A stretch of DNA of 64,000 nt. Origin: Bolinopsis microptera (lineage: Eukaryota > Ctenophora > Tentaculata > Lobata > Bolinopsidae). The translations under genes were made by a program, and so were the position numbers. A model generated the notes under the pieces. It saw only the letters and a list, made by a program, of their open reading frames with translations. It was not told the origin of the DNA and searched no databases. The DNA is taken from NCBI RefSeq assembly GCF_026151205.1, contig NC_087073.1, forward strand, positions 17,689,837-17,753,836, in the 5' to 3' direction. Of the stretch, positions 1-9,680 are shown one piece after another (the stretch's first letter is position 1; every line of letters starts with the position of its first letter).

Positions 1-1130
1 CTATATTCTGGGGGCCATATACCCGTAATGAGTAAAATCTTTAATTTTACTAGTTAAAAAGCTTTCATGCACTCATTTAGTAGGGATCTTAACTAAATAC
101 TTAAATAAGATTGAACGAGTGTCCCTAGATATGATTGAGGGGGGGCCCGGGGCTGTTTTTATCTGTATCAATACAATGTGCACCTCAATGACTGTAAATC
201 AGACATTTTTGGCCGCCAAATTTTTTTAAAGGCATAACTCAAAATTCTGTCCCAAAACTTAAGGACATGAGACAATTCTACGTTGATTCTGAAAATTTCA
301 TGTGAAAATATTGAAACCCTATTGAGTTCTATTGTTTTGAGCGAAGTCAGTTTTGCAAATGTCGCGAACTGAGATATGGGCAGTTTTGTTCATTTTTTGC
401 GATTATTTGAACACAGAATCCACAGTTAGGTAGATATTGAGCTGATAATCATAGAGAATGTGTAGTATAGGCTTACCTTCCATATAAAGTTGGTTTAATT
501 CAAAAATATTGATATTTGACCAATTTATGGACCAAAACGTTCAAATTTGGTGCGTATGCCCAAATATGGGCATATGGTTTTTATCCCATAACTCGGCCAA
601 TTTTTATCCAATTTTGATAAAACTTAATATGTGTGTTTAGGAGACTAGTAGCTACAAGTAGAGCATCCCAAAGCATGGTTTTGTGCATGTTCAGGGTTTT
701 TGACCAACCTATATTCTGGGGGTCGTATAGACCTATATTCTGGGGGCCCGTAAAATTGTGGTGGCCATAACTTTTTTCCAAATTGTCAGTTTGCAGATGT
801 CTCGATGAAAAGAAAGCTTAAAATAATACTTATACTCATACCAGTAGTCTTAATGGCATGTGTTGAACAGATTTTTGTCCTGACCATTTTTCGCCATATT
901 TACCCCTCTAGAAATTGACAACATCGTTTAAATCCTTCGCTGTCATGACCAAATATACCAAAATACCTCATGTAGGTCCAAATTTCTTATCCAGAAACAT
1001 TAGTTACATGTTTTACTCCAACCTAGCAGTAACAGATCCCATTAGTATCGCTTATCTTGGTTAGAACTGTATCCACTATCGTGACCTATATTTTGGGGGC
1101 CACCTATATTCTGGGGGTCATATACCCGTA
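1..1130. repeat. Unit bounded by 'CTATATTCTGGGGG' direct repeats
   Basis: The motif CTATATTCTGGGGG followed by a short variable part and ATACCCGTA opens the window (1-28) and recurs at about 1102-1128; variants lie at about 709, 732 and 1084. No credible coding frame is present. The near-identical ends suggest either one unit of a ~1.1-kb tandem repeat or a mobile element whose ends share this motif. The left edge is cut by the window, so the true boundary is unknown. Confidence 0.45.
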
Positions 1131-1164
1131 CACAAATAAAAAGTATTTAAGAATTACACTGTAA

Positions 1165-4100
1165 TTAAAATATAAACTTTTTAAATAAATAATGAAATAC
1201 ATAAATCGCCATGCAGATAAGAATTACACAACTAGTAAAATTCCTAATGGCGTTAAGAATAACAGGACTGGTTTCCTCCTTGGCCCATGCTGTTAGATAA
1301 GGACAAGGACTAATCAGCAACAAAACAGTACTCTTCCACAAGCTAGCCTGTACACACGGTTCACACAAACATGGATTTTCTATCTTCGCTCGTTCCTGCC
1401 TGCTTATAATCTCATAGGGACCCTTAACGTTGTTCCAAAAGAAAACCAGTCGAACTTTAGTCCCCGCTTTAAATTTGAGACTCCCCCATTTCACCATAAG
1501 ACCATTGCTACAGATGTAAGGTTTGCCCTGCCAACTAAGCGTATGTTGTTTCCAACTGTTTTTACCGATCTGTGACTCAAGAACAACGTGCAGATCCTTC
1601 CCCATAATGTCCCTGGAACCAGTTTTGTAAATTTTCATGTTGAAGTTGTTGAATTTGTTGAGTTTGTTGAAGTCCTTGTTGATGGGCGTGATCTCCAGGT
1701 ACACCATGATACATTTCCACACATGAAACTCTATCCTCCGCTCGGTGGATACAAAGTCAATTATCCCAAACGGGTCGCTGATGCCAAAAACATTCTCTGA
1801 TAAGTCCATGGAGCCCAGCTTGGAGCAGCACTTGTCTATATTTATCTGCTTGAGTCCCTTTAAAAACAGGGAGAAGTTTTTGTAGACACAAGTAAATTTG
1901 GGGGATACATGTGCCCATTCGTTCCAATCTGTAATCTTTTCTATCATCTCAAAATCTTTGGAAGAGAAGTCTTCTGGAAGTAAATTCTTTTGTTTGAGCA
2001 GTGACAGGCCCTCGTGTAGCATGTAGCAACTTGAAAAGCAAGAAGATCGGAAAAGATCGTCCATAGATTTTGGTGGCTGAAATGAGACTTCATCATCATT
2101 TGTATAATTTGAAATCCTCCACGGTGCAAATTCCAACTTCTTGACTCTGATATAACGGGAGCTCGATAGTATGTTACACAGTGACCAGCGATCTTCAGAA
2201 AAGTCTATCTTCGACATCCTATTCGCCGGCATCATTTTAAGGATGTCGGTAGCAGCGGCCTTCATACTATCCGAAAAAGCTTTTGACTCGGACACTATAT
2301 CAGATAGATCGTCTGATTGTCTGGACTGCCAAGGAGTTTGTGCTGATATTCTGGGGTCATCATCATAAAGCATATTAGATTTCTGACGAATTGGGGAAGC
2401 CATCTCCTTCAACGACCTCTTCGAGTTCCTTAGACGATCTCGCTCAAAACGCTTCTGTCGCTCCTGTCGCTCCTGTCGCTCCTTCCCATGTGCTATGTAA
2501 TCGTTATCACGTTCATATCTCCGTTTCCAAGCAGCAGAATCGTCAAAGTCACGATGGAGCTCAATTGGTGGCGTATTGGTAGCTTTTGCAAGATTGTGAT
2601 TTCCCAAATATTCATAGACATCAGGTTTTATTGGCGAACTTTGGTAAGATGACGAACTACTAGGACCAAGATTCTTCTCAGTTGAATTTACTATTGTTGG
2701 CAAAGTGACATCAGGTTGACTAACATGACGTTCGTTCACAGAAGACTTTCCAGATTTTGATTTATCTGTTGTATGAGATTCGACAGTTAGTTTCTCAGCA
2801 TGCTTCATTGTACAGATAGACTCCTTTTGGGAAGAAGTCAGTGCTTTGTCAGTTTTTTCATCGTCCAGTTTACTGACTGATTTCATGCACACATGACTCT
2901 GTTTAACGGGAGGCTTGGCAGTAGACTCTTTTTCACAAGATGACGACTTTTTCGGAATAAGCTTGTCAGTAGATTTACTTGTGGATGCTGGCTCAGTACG
3001 ATTCAAGAGGTCTTTGGACGGTTTTCTTTGTGATAGTAAATCGTTACCAAATTGATGGACATCTGGAGAGCGTTTTTTTGACTTTCTCTTAAGGGCAGGC
3101 TTTTCCTTAATTTGTTTATAATAATTTACAGAGAATTTCTTGAATGTTGGTTTGTCCAATGAGGATTGGTTGGTGTCAGAACACAAACTTTCTGAGCAAG
3201 TTTTCAAGGCTTCAGGCATTTTTAGAGGAGTTTGTTCAAGAGGTTTATTTATTGTATCAACAGCAACTGTTGCGCAATCTGGGAGTTTCACTGATAGATT
3301 TACATCAGCTTCTTTTTTATGCTTATGTACCATCTTTGGAACGAGTTGTTCCGGTTTATGGATCAAACTCTCCATTGATTGGCCACAAGTTTCTGGTAGA
3401 ATATCAGAGGGAGATGCAGTTGTGGATACAGCAACATTTCTAACATCATCCACTTGACTTCTTATATTATCTGACTGATGAATCTCCAAAGGAAATCTTT
3501 GGATGAACTTGTTATACTGAGAATTCAAAGTCTTGGCAATTTCTATCGAAACTTTTCCCTGATCTTTTGACAGAAGATCATAAAACTGAAGAACAATATC
3601 TGGTAATTTGGGATTGACAGTACAGGAAAGGTCGAAGTTTCTTAGGAAACGAATTGATACATCATCGAGGATGTGGTCATTAGAAATTATATTTTCCTTT
3701 ACATGGAGCAAAAGAAAAGTGGCATCACTTTTGCAAATCTGACAAATCAACCAAATTTGATCTTCTGAGAGGCAATTGTAACCAATCAGCTCGATGTACG
3801 GTCGCACGAATACCGTAAATACTATTTTAATTCCATTAAGTTTCACGATGAAAGAATCGATGAATTCTTGGCGTTTGAATTTACTTTTTAAGAATCTAGC
3901 CTCCTCCACAATAAAATGAAGTTCTTCAAAATCTTGCCATCCAGTTGAGTGTAACAATTCTATTAGATAAGAATCACAATTGCCTATCATCCATTGGACC
4001 TTGAAGACATGACAAAGTTTACAAATTTCCCTAAAGTTGCTCATACCCAGCTCTATTTTACCAGAGTACAAGCTGGTTATAAACTGTCTAACGTTTACCC

Positions 4101-4740
4101 GCTCAAAGTCTTTAATTTGGTGAACTGTGAGCTGACGCTTGGAGAAAAAGTCGTCAAACAGTTGGCTGCTGAGAGCCAAAACCACTGAATTAGCAAGTAT
4201 TTTATCACCCTCTTTTAGCCGTATTTCAACATTGTTATGCAAACTCATTTGCAGTCTTTCAACTCCGAAGTTAAAGGGAAGGTCGATAGAAGAAACTGAA
4301 ACTGGGGATGAATCACCAATAAACTGAAGAAGCTCACTATCATAAGCGTTCATTGACAATTCACATTTAGAATTATTCTGTGATAAATATTGCAAACATT
4401 CTGAAGCTATCCATGGGATACGGAACAAGTATGCTAACTTATAAACGTCTTTAAAAGATTCAGAGTTTAACTCGATACGACCGGAACATAGAGCCTTCTT
4501 GAATACATTCACCCCTGTCCTGGTCAAGGGAGAGTCATCACCACAACTGTCCATGTCCTTAAAATTTAAAATGGGAGAGGAATTTCCAAACATTTGATCA
4601 AACTCAGGGCTATTCAATGACAGAAGAAGAGAACTGAACTTGACTTCTCCAGTTTGCAGTCTGAATGACATGTTGTTGTGCACTGTGGATTGGATAAACT
4701 TATCAAAGCTCTCATCTTCGCTACTAGCTGCCTCTTCCAT
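1165..4740 (-). CDS. Double-BTB domain protein with C-terminal hydrophobic tail
   Basis: This is an uninterrupted 1191-codon frame starting at an ATG directly after a splice acceptor. Residues ~20-122 and ~168-262 each look like a BTB/POZ fold (polar start, 'SLLLSLNSPEFDQMF' and 'NSVVLALSSQLFDDFF' helices, 'CSGRIEL'/'YSGKIEL' strand, then 'YKLAYLFRIPW'/'CKLCHVFKVQW'), followed by a helical BACK-like stretch to ~395. Residues ~400-870 are Ser/Lys-rich and probably disordered, with an Arg-Gln-Glu repeat near 765. Residues ~930-1130 form an ordered part I do not recognise. The last ~25 residues are hydrophobic with a basic end, resembling a tail anchor. BTB-BACK proteins often act as dimeric adaptors, for example for cullin-3; that role is not shown here. 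No intron is visible within the frame. Confidence 0.8.
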   Translation of the reverse strand: MEEAASSEDESFDKFIQSTVHNNMSFRLQTGEVKFSSLLLSLNSPEFDQMFGNSSPILNFKDMDSCGDDSPLTRTGVNVFKKALCSGRIELNSESFKDVYKLAYLFRIPWIASECLQYLSQNNSKCELSMNAYDSELLQFIGDSSPVSVSSIDLPFNFGVERLQMSLHNNVEIRLKEGDKILANSVVLALSSQLFDDFFSKRQLTVHQIKDFERVNVRQFITSLYSGKIELGMSNFREICKLCHVFKVQWMIGNCDSYLIELLHSTGWQDFEELHFIVEEARFLKSKFKRQEFIDSFIVKLNGIKIVFTVFVRPYIELIGYNCLSEDQIWLICQICKSDATFLLLHVKENIISNDHILDDVSIRFLRNFDLSCTVNPKLPDIVLQFYDLLSKDQGKVSIEIAKTLNSQYNKFIQRFPLEIHQSDNIRSQVDDVRNVAVSTTASPSDILPETCGQSMESLIHKPEQLVPKMVHKHKKEADVNLSVKLPDCATVAVDTINKPLEQTPLKMPEALKTCSESLCSDTNQSSLDKPTFKKFSVNYYKQIKEKPALKRKSKKRSPDVHQFGNDLLSQRKPSKDLLNRTEPASTSKSTDKLIPKKSSSCEKESTAKPPVKQSHVCMKSVSKLDDEKTDKALTSSQKESICTMKHAEKLTVESHTTDKSKSGKSSVNERHVSQPDVTLPTIVNSTEKNLGPSSSSSYQSSPIKPDVYEYLGNHNLAKATNTPPIELHRDFDDSAAWKRRYERDNDYIAHGKERQERQERQKRFERDRLRNSKRSLKEMASPIRQKSNMLYDDDPRISAQTPWQSRQSDDLSDIVSESKAFSDSMKAAATDILKMMPANRMSKIDFSEDRWSLCNILSSSRYIRVKKLEFAPWRISNYTNDDEVSFQPPKSMDDLFRSSCFSSCYMLHEGLSLLKQKNLLPEDFSSKDFEMIEKITDWNEWAHVSPKFTCVYKNFSLFLKGLKQINIDKCCSKLGSMDLSENVFGISDPFGIIDFVSTERRIEFHVWKCIMVYLEITPINKDFNKLNKFNNFNMKIYKTGSRDIMGKDLHVVLESQIGKNSWKQHTLSWQGKPYICSNGLMVKWGSLKFKAGTKVRLVFFWNNVKGPYEIISRQERAKIENPCLCEPCVQASLWKSTVLLLISPCPYLTAWAKEETSPVILNAIRNFTSCVILICMAIYVFHYLFKKFIF

Positions 4741-4743
4741 GTC

Positions 4744-4758
4744 CTGAGATAAGAGCTG
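4744..4758 (-). other. 3' splice acceptor before the BTB gene
   Basis: Read on the minus strand, a pyrimidine-rich stretch ends in CTCTTATCTCAG, and the start ATG follows after three bases (GAC). It could be a cis acceptor of a 5'-UTR intron or a trans-splice acceptor. Confidence 0.5.
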
Positions 4759-4761
4759 ATT

Positions 4762-5262
4762 ATGATATGTTAACTGTTATATGTAGTAGAAGTCCTAGAT
4801 AATATACGAACTTTACGATATTTGAGATTTCATCACTCTGAATGTTTAATCATTGTATTTAGTTATTCAAACGAGTCAGCATATAATTGTTAGAATAAAA
4901 AAACCGTTTGAATCATAAATATTTCAATTTTCAACTCATTTCATATTACAGTTCTTTTACACATTATCTACATTCTATATATCTCAATATTTACAAAAAA
5001 TCCAAAAACGAATTATGATACATCTTTGACGACAAATCTGAATAATATCAACATTTAAAAATTGTACATAATACTTGTAGAACTCGTTAGCTAAATACTT
5101 AGATTATTTATAGATAAATTTGAAGTTTGTGAGAAGATCTAAACAAATTATATTCCAAAATATATCCACATGATAATACCCACTTCAAAAAATATTAAAC
5201 CCAATTTATAGTTTTATAGATAGATAAGTTCTCTTGCAATCATGTCAGGACGATAATGTAAG
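4762..5262. other. AT-rich intergenic stretch
   Basis: I see no coding frame, repeat or RNA gene here. It lies upstream of the BTB gene, so its promoter or outron would be expected in this part. Confidence 0.4.
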
Positions 5263-5264
5263 CA

Positions 5265-6015
5265 CAGGGTGGGCCAAAAGTCAGTACCCATACGTTGGGT
5301 CTTATACCTCCGCCGTCTTTTATATTTGAGAGTTATTACTTTTCAGATGGCATACTGTACCTACTTTTTCGAGGATTCCGTCGCCAAAATTTAAAAATTC
5401 GAATAATTTAGCCACGCCCATTCAATATTAAAACACCTATATTGTTCTCTCTGTTCAACATGTTGGACGCCTAATTTTTTCTGAGACTGTAGATTATTAT
5501 ATTTTGCATGTCAAACGGATTAGAAATGACGAAGTTACCAAGCGATTTGTGTATCTCGTTAGCAAAATTGATTGGGTGATTATGTGACACCGTGACACGA
5601 CACCTTAATTGGGCAGCCTTAACGATTCCAATAATGTTTAACGGGGTAGTTAACGGGGTCACCTTATCACGTGATTAGGTAAGCCAATCACCTGATCACA
5701 CGTAATGAATAAACTTGTTATGCTTCGTATCTCGGTCATCTGAGAAGCTATAACTCTAATTTTTTCAGGACAAACGTAATTCGAATGGCCAAACACAATT
5801 CAATACAATTTAGCTTGATCCGATTATCCAAATTATCAAATAAATGCGAAAATGAATCTTCATTTGAAAAAAATGAACACGAATATTTTTCGAGTTGACA
5901 AATTCCTCGAACCAGTGGTGGTACTAAGTTATACCAGAAAGAATTATTTCAATTGGGCACTCAGTGACTGAGCTATAAAGGCCAACGCATGGGTACTGAC
6001 TTTTGGCCCACCCTG
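5265..6015. mobile_element. Non-autonomous mariner-like element (MITE), 751 bp
   Basis: The ends are inverted repeats of about 34 bp starting CAGGGTGGGCCAAAAGTCAG, with a single mismatch between the arms. The right side is flanked by TA and the left by CA, consistent with a TA target duplication that has since lost one base match. CAGGGTG-type termini and TA targets are known for mariner-family elements. No transposase frame exists inside, so it would depend on a transposase in trans. Confidence 0.8.
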
Positions 6016-6017
6016 TA

Positions 6018-6606
6018 TTTATGAGGAACTGCAAATTGAAAAGGAGAATAAAATGACAGGCATGCACAATAATAATCATCAGTCAGTCTGGACAGAACAA
6101 TATCGAAAATTGATAAAAATTCATGCAAAATTTGAACTGTTTGATGTACAATAAATGATTTCGAGAAGTATATGATTTTAAAAGCCCTGAAAAATAAATA
6201 TCTGGTCTTATAAACATTAACAAAATCTTTAAACAGTTTTTTCAAGGGCTTACATAATATAACACAACATAATGTCTAAATATGTTGATATCCAAAATGA
6301 TATATAATATTTAAACTCGTATTACTATTATCTAACATAAATTTGTAAATTAATAAATCAAATTTCAAAATCTGTCTAGGTACTTTCAACTTTATCAAGA
6401 TAATTAGTAATTACAGACAGCATAATTATTATCTAAGTAAAATGAGACAATGCTGCGAAATAAACATTTTATAAATCTGACTTTTATATCTGACTTTTAC
6501 ATAACGTTTTTGTTTAAAATTCAAATACTAAGATTGAGCTTTATAACGAATAGCTTGCATTATACCGACTTGCTTCAAAAAGGTCACGCTTTTTAACAAA
6601 TCGTTG
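6018..6606. other. Downstream flank of the first NUDT9-like gene
   Basis: AT-rich sequence without a coding frame. It should hold the 3'-UTR of the gene at 6607; I see no canonical AATAAA close to the stop on the minus strand. Confidence 0.35.
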
Positions 6607-7488
6607 TTACCAGTGAGCATTATTAACTTGAGCAGCCCCCATGACAAAGTAAGAGTGGCTAGCATACATCTTCAAGTTGGAGTCTATGTCCACCCACTCC
6701 ACATGACCCGCATCATCACCAGCTTGAAGTTTGAACTTGTGGAAAGTACCTTTGTGGTCATGGTAGTTAACTGCCACAGTCTCCATCCAGGCGTTGTCAG
6801 TGTTCCGTGGATCATCCACATATCCCTTGTAAAGCACGTTCCCCTTCTTAAACAGCTCCTTCACTTGCTTACCCACTTCAGCTTGCTGTTTCTTGTCCAT
6901 CGTCATCGTGTTCAGAGCTTCCTCTCCAAACTCTTTCTTGAGAGTAGCGCTTACACTGTCACCAGCTTCCACCATCCCACCTGGTATTGCCCACTCGCCA
7001 GTGTCAAGACGCTTGATTGAGACAAACTGAAGAGTTGGCTTCTTTGTTTTGGGATCCATAACTTGTTCACCTTTGTCATCATGTTTCCATCTGGTGACCA
7101 CAGGATCGGCTGCATGGTTTGGTCCCCACTTTCCAAGGAGTCCTCTTCCAGTGAGTCCAGTTCTACCGGTAATGTTGAGCGGCAGTCCGTCAACTACCTG
7201 GTACTCCCCAACATGGGACTTTCTGTTGACCTTACCATCAACTTTGTTAAACTTCAAGACAACTTTCTTATCCGTCTCAATATTGGGGTCAGCCCAGACA
7301 GGTTTGCTCAACACTCTGGGAGAATTGAAATGAACAGGTTTGTAGTCCTTGAACTCGACACTCCACGGGACTTTGTCATCAGGTACCTTACTTCTCTCTG
7401 GACCATCCATGTATTTAGAGTTACGACATCTCGCATTGCTCACATTCTGTGGCAGAGTGGCAGTTTTTCGTTCTTTTGCGTTGGTCAT
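6607..7488 (-). CDS. NUDT9: NUDT9-like ADP-ribose pyrophosphatase, copy 1
   Basis: The 293-residue product matches the NUDT9 family end to end: the family N-core ('GRTGLTGRGLLGKWGPNHAA'), the Nudix box at residues ~170-192 ('GGMVEAGDSVSATLKKEF' then GEEAL), 'YKGYVDDPRNTDNAWMETVA', 'AGDDAGHVEWVDID' and the AHW terminus. NUDT9 enzymes hydrolyse ADP-ribose to AMP and ribose-5-phosphate, in mitochondria or cytosol; the same fold forms the C-terminal domain of TRPM2 channels. No channel sequence is nearby. In the Nudix box the first Glu is Asp and the REUXEE Arg is Lys, while the catalytic GEE is kept. The first ATG is at 7488; a GTG codon just before it follows a splice acceptor, so the coding region could extend into an upstream exon if cis-spliced. 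It has a tandem paralogue 1.3 kb away in the same orientation. Confidence 0.92.
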   Translation of the reverse strand: MTNAKERKTATLPQNVSNARCRNSKYMDGPERSKVPDDKVPWSVEFKDYKPVHFNSPRVLSKPVWADPNIETDKKVVLKFNKVDGKVNRKSHVGEYQVVDGLPLNITGRTGLTGRGLLGKWGPNHAADPVVTRWKHDDKGEQVMDPKTKKPTLQFVSIKRLDTGEWAIPGGMVEAGDSVSATLKKEFGEEALNTMTMDKKQQAEVGKQVKELFKKGNVLYKGYVDDPRNTDNAWMETVAVNYHDHKGTFHKFKLQAGDDAGHVEWVDIDSNLKMYASHSYFVMGAAQVNNAHW

Positions 7489-7491
7489 CAC

Positions 7492-7515
7492 CTGCGATTT
7501 ATGCTAGTTAGAAAT
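7492..7515 (-). other. 3' splice acceptor before NUDT9 copy 1
   Basis: The minus strand reads TTCTAACTAGCATAAATCGCAG and then GTG-ATG. TTCTAAC resembles a branch-point motif about 15-20 nt before the AG. This decides the start: GTG is exon sequence, and ATG at 7488 is the first initiator. Confidence 0.55.
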
Positions 7516-8509
7516 ATTATAAATAAAACCATTATAATAGTTAATAAACGATTTTTTTAAAGAAGGTGTAAATAGCAAATTATTCGCAAATTATTTCCCA
7601 GATTAGGATACACAGCCCGATAATTTCTTGGAAATCAACATTCATGTTTCGATTTTAAAACAGAAAAGAAACAATAAAACTATGCTCTAGAGCATGCATC
7701 AGAATTTGATATTGATTGCAAGATATCTAAAATGATACCCCAAGTAATGATAGCCAGCAAACAAATTATATAATCCATTTAAAATACACACACGAAAATA
7801 ACCGTACACCACTCTAATGTGTAACCAGTGATACACCACACCAAAATAAACAGCGATTATGACTGACTAGATGGCATGCAGTCAGTACATTAATAACGAG
7901 CACACGTACGAATAAACAAATTAAACAATCAACACAAGTCTTTTCCGGCTTTCATTCATACAAATATCAGTAAACAATTTGCAACACTCAACATAATCAT
8001 AATCAATCGTGCTAATGAAGGTTTTAGAGCAACTTTCAATCCAAGCAAATCAATATAATATCTTCAGGCAACAAATTGTTTATAATTGAATGCAAACTCA
8101 TTGTGATATAATGCACTTGATGATATTAAAAACAAACAACATATTTATGTTCTGTGTATCTTACAAACGATAAACTATAAAAAGCATGTTATTATACAAA
8201 GCATGACTACTCAATTGTCTAAAAACTGTAAGTTTCAACACTAAAATATTAAAATATGCTGACTGCTGAGCTGCACTTGCGCTCCTACACAACCAAATAC
8301 AAAATAGCTTGTGTAAATAATTTAGAGAAAAGGGTTGAACTGAACACTGAATATTATATAGTTATATAGCATGAATTAGATGCTAGACATAAAATATTTT
8401 CTAATTATAAAGTAACACTAACAACATTTTCAACTGACCAAATCTATAAGAACAACTGGAAAATTTAAAACACAGAAACCATTTTAACCCATGGTACGTG
8501 GCAAACATT
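7516..8509. other. AT-rich spacer between the NUDT9 paralogues
   Basis: About 1 kb without a supportable gene. If the first copy is cis-spliced, its upstream exon would lie here, but I could not identify a convincing exon with a donor site. Confidence 0.35.
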
Positions 8510-8515
8510 TTTATT
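8510..8515 (-). promoter_or_regulatory. Possible poly(A) signal of NUDT9 copy 2
   Basis: AATAAA on the minus strand, about 290 nt after the stop of the gene at 8799. The position is plausible, but the hexamer is frequent by chance in AT-rich DNA. Confidence 0.3.
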
Positions 8516-8798
8516 ATGTAGCAACCATTTCATTTATGATTCCATCAATAGACGTATAGTGCTTGAAAATTTTATGTATAATTATAATAAGCAGTGTTCC
8601 TTTTAAATTTAAACATATTTTCAAACCTACTGATCTCGAGTTTCAGACTGGATGGATCAATAACAGTACTGGCAGGAAACGCTAAAGTTTGATACAACCA
8701 AAGGTAGTGAAAGGTATTGCAACTATTGTGAGGCTTAGAACAGATTTAGCACCAGAAGAGGGCATATCATTAATTTCATGTCTACCTTACCACCTTGA

Positions 8799-9650
8799 TT
8801 ACCAATGTGCATTGTTTGCTGTGGTAGCAGTTTCAATAAACTGTTTGTGATTTGCATACAACTTGATGCTGCTGTTAATAGCAATCCACGAGACCTCACC
8901 AGCATCATCACCAGCATGCAGCTTGAAGGAATCAAACGCATTAGAATCATCGTGAAAGTTTACAGCTACTGTTTCCATCCATGCATTATCTGTGTTCCTA
9001 GGATCATCTACATATCCTTTGTAAAGAGTGGACCCATGTGTGAATAGCTCATCAAGTGATTTCCTGACCTTGTTCTTCTTTTCTTCATCCATTTCCAAGG
9101 AGTTGAGAGCTTCTTCTCCAAACTCTTTCTTCAAGGTCAAGCTGACAGTGTCACCTGCTTCTACCATCCCACCCGGAATAGCCCATTCTCCAGTATCTTT
9201 GCGTTTAATACCAACAAATTCTAAAATTGGTTTCTTGCTTTTGGCATCCTTTACAACATTTTTATTAGCATCCAGCTTCCATCTGGTGACAACTGGGTCA
9301 GCAGCGTGATTTGGACCCCATTTACCAAGTAACCCTCTACCATGAATTCCAGTCCTTCCAACCGGATTCATTGGAAATCCATCTACAACATCATATGCTC
9401 CATAGTATGAGACCCTATTTACTTTTCCATCCTGATAGTTGAATTTCATATCATGTTTGGGTGAAGTTATATCTTTGTCTGCCCAAACAGGTCCTGCTGC
9501 TACAGGTGGGGCTGTGTAATTTATAGGGCTGTACTCTTTGAAGGGAACAGAGAGGGGGATTTTATCAACAGGAACATTTCCTCTCTGAGGGCCATTTAGA
9601 TATTTACCACTGATACATGAGACATGGGTTGTCAACTTTTTCACTTGCAT
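8799..9650 (-). CDS. NUDT9: NUDT9-like ADP-ribose pyrophosphatase, copy 2
   Basis: The 283-residue protein is collinear with the copy at 6607-7488: the same 'GRTGIHGRGLLGKWGPNHAA' core, a Nudix box at ~160-182 with 'KEFGEEALN', the identical 'YKGYVDDPRNTDNAWMETVA' block and an NNAHW end. Expected activity is ADP-ribose hydrolysis to AMP and ribose-5-phosphate. The same two conservative changes occur in the Nudix box (Glu to Asp, Arg to Lys), so they predate the duplication. Divergence is concentrated in the N-terminal ~70 residues and in the loop after the Nudix box. The start ATG lies three bases after a strong acceptor. I see no clear mitochondrial presequence in this exon ('MQVKKLTTHV' is only weakly basic). 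Confidence 0.92.
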   Translation of the reverse strand: MQVKKLTTHVSCISGKYLNGPQRGNVPVDKIPLSVPFKEYSPINYTAPPVAAGPVWADKDITSPKHDMKFNYQDGKVNRVSYYGAYDVVDGFPMNPVGRTGIHGRGLLGKWGPNHAADPVVTRWKLDANKNVVKDAKSKKPILEFVGIKRKDTGEWAIPGGMVEAGDTVSLTLKKEFGEEALNSLEMDEEKKNKVRKSLDELFTHGSTLYKGYVDDPRNTDNAWMETVAVNFHDDSNAFDSFKLHAGDDAGEVSWIAINSSIKLYANHKQFIETATTANNAHW

Positions 9651-9653
9651 GGC

Positions 9654-9680
9654 CTGAAAGATATTTTCTTTGGTTAGATT
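9654..9680 (-). other. 3' splice acceptor before NUDT9 copy 2
   Basis: The minus strand reads AAGAAAATATCTTTCAG then GCC-ATG. The pyrimidine tract and AG are canonical, and the GCC gives a good initiation context. Confidence 0.6.

Noticed and set aside
3140-3457. Plus-strand frames of ~100 codons inside the BTB gene
   Set aside because: Two overlap in different frames and both are antisense to a long conserved frame.
7489-7491. GTG as the start codon of the first NUDT9-like protein
   Set aside because: It directly follows a splice acceptor and is followed by ATG, so it is exon sequence rather than an initiator.
6604-7560. Plus-strand frames of 94-165 codons over the first NUDT9-like gene
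   Set aside because: They are antisense shadows; the minus strand carries full family homology.
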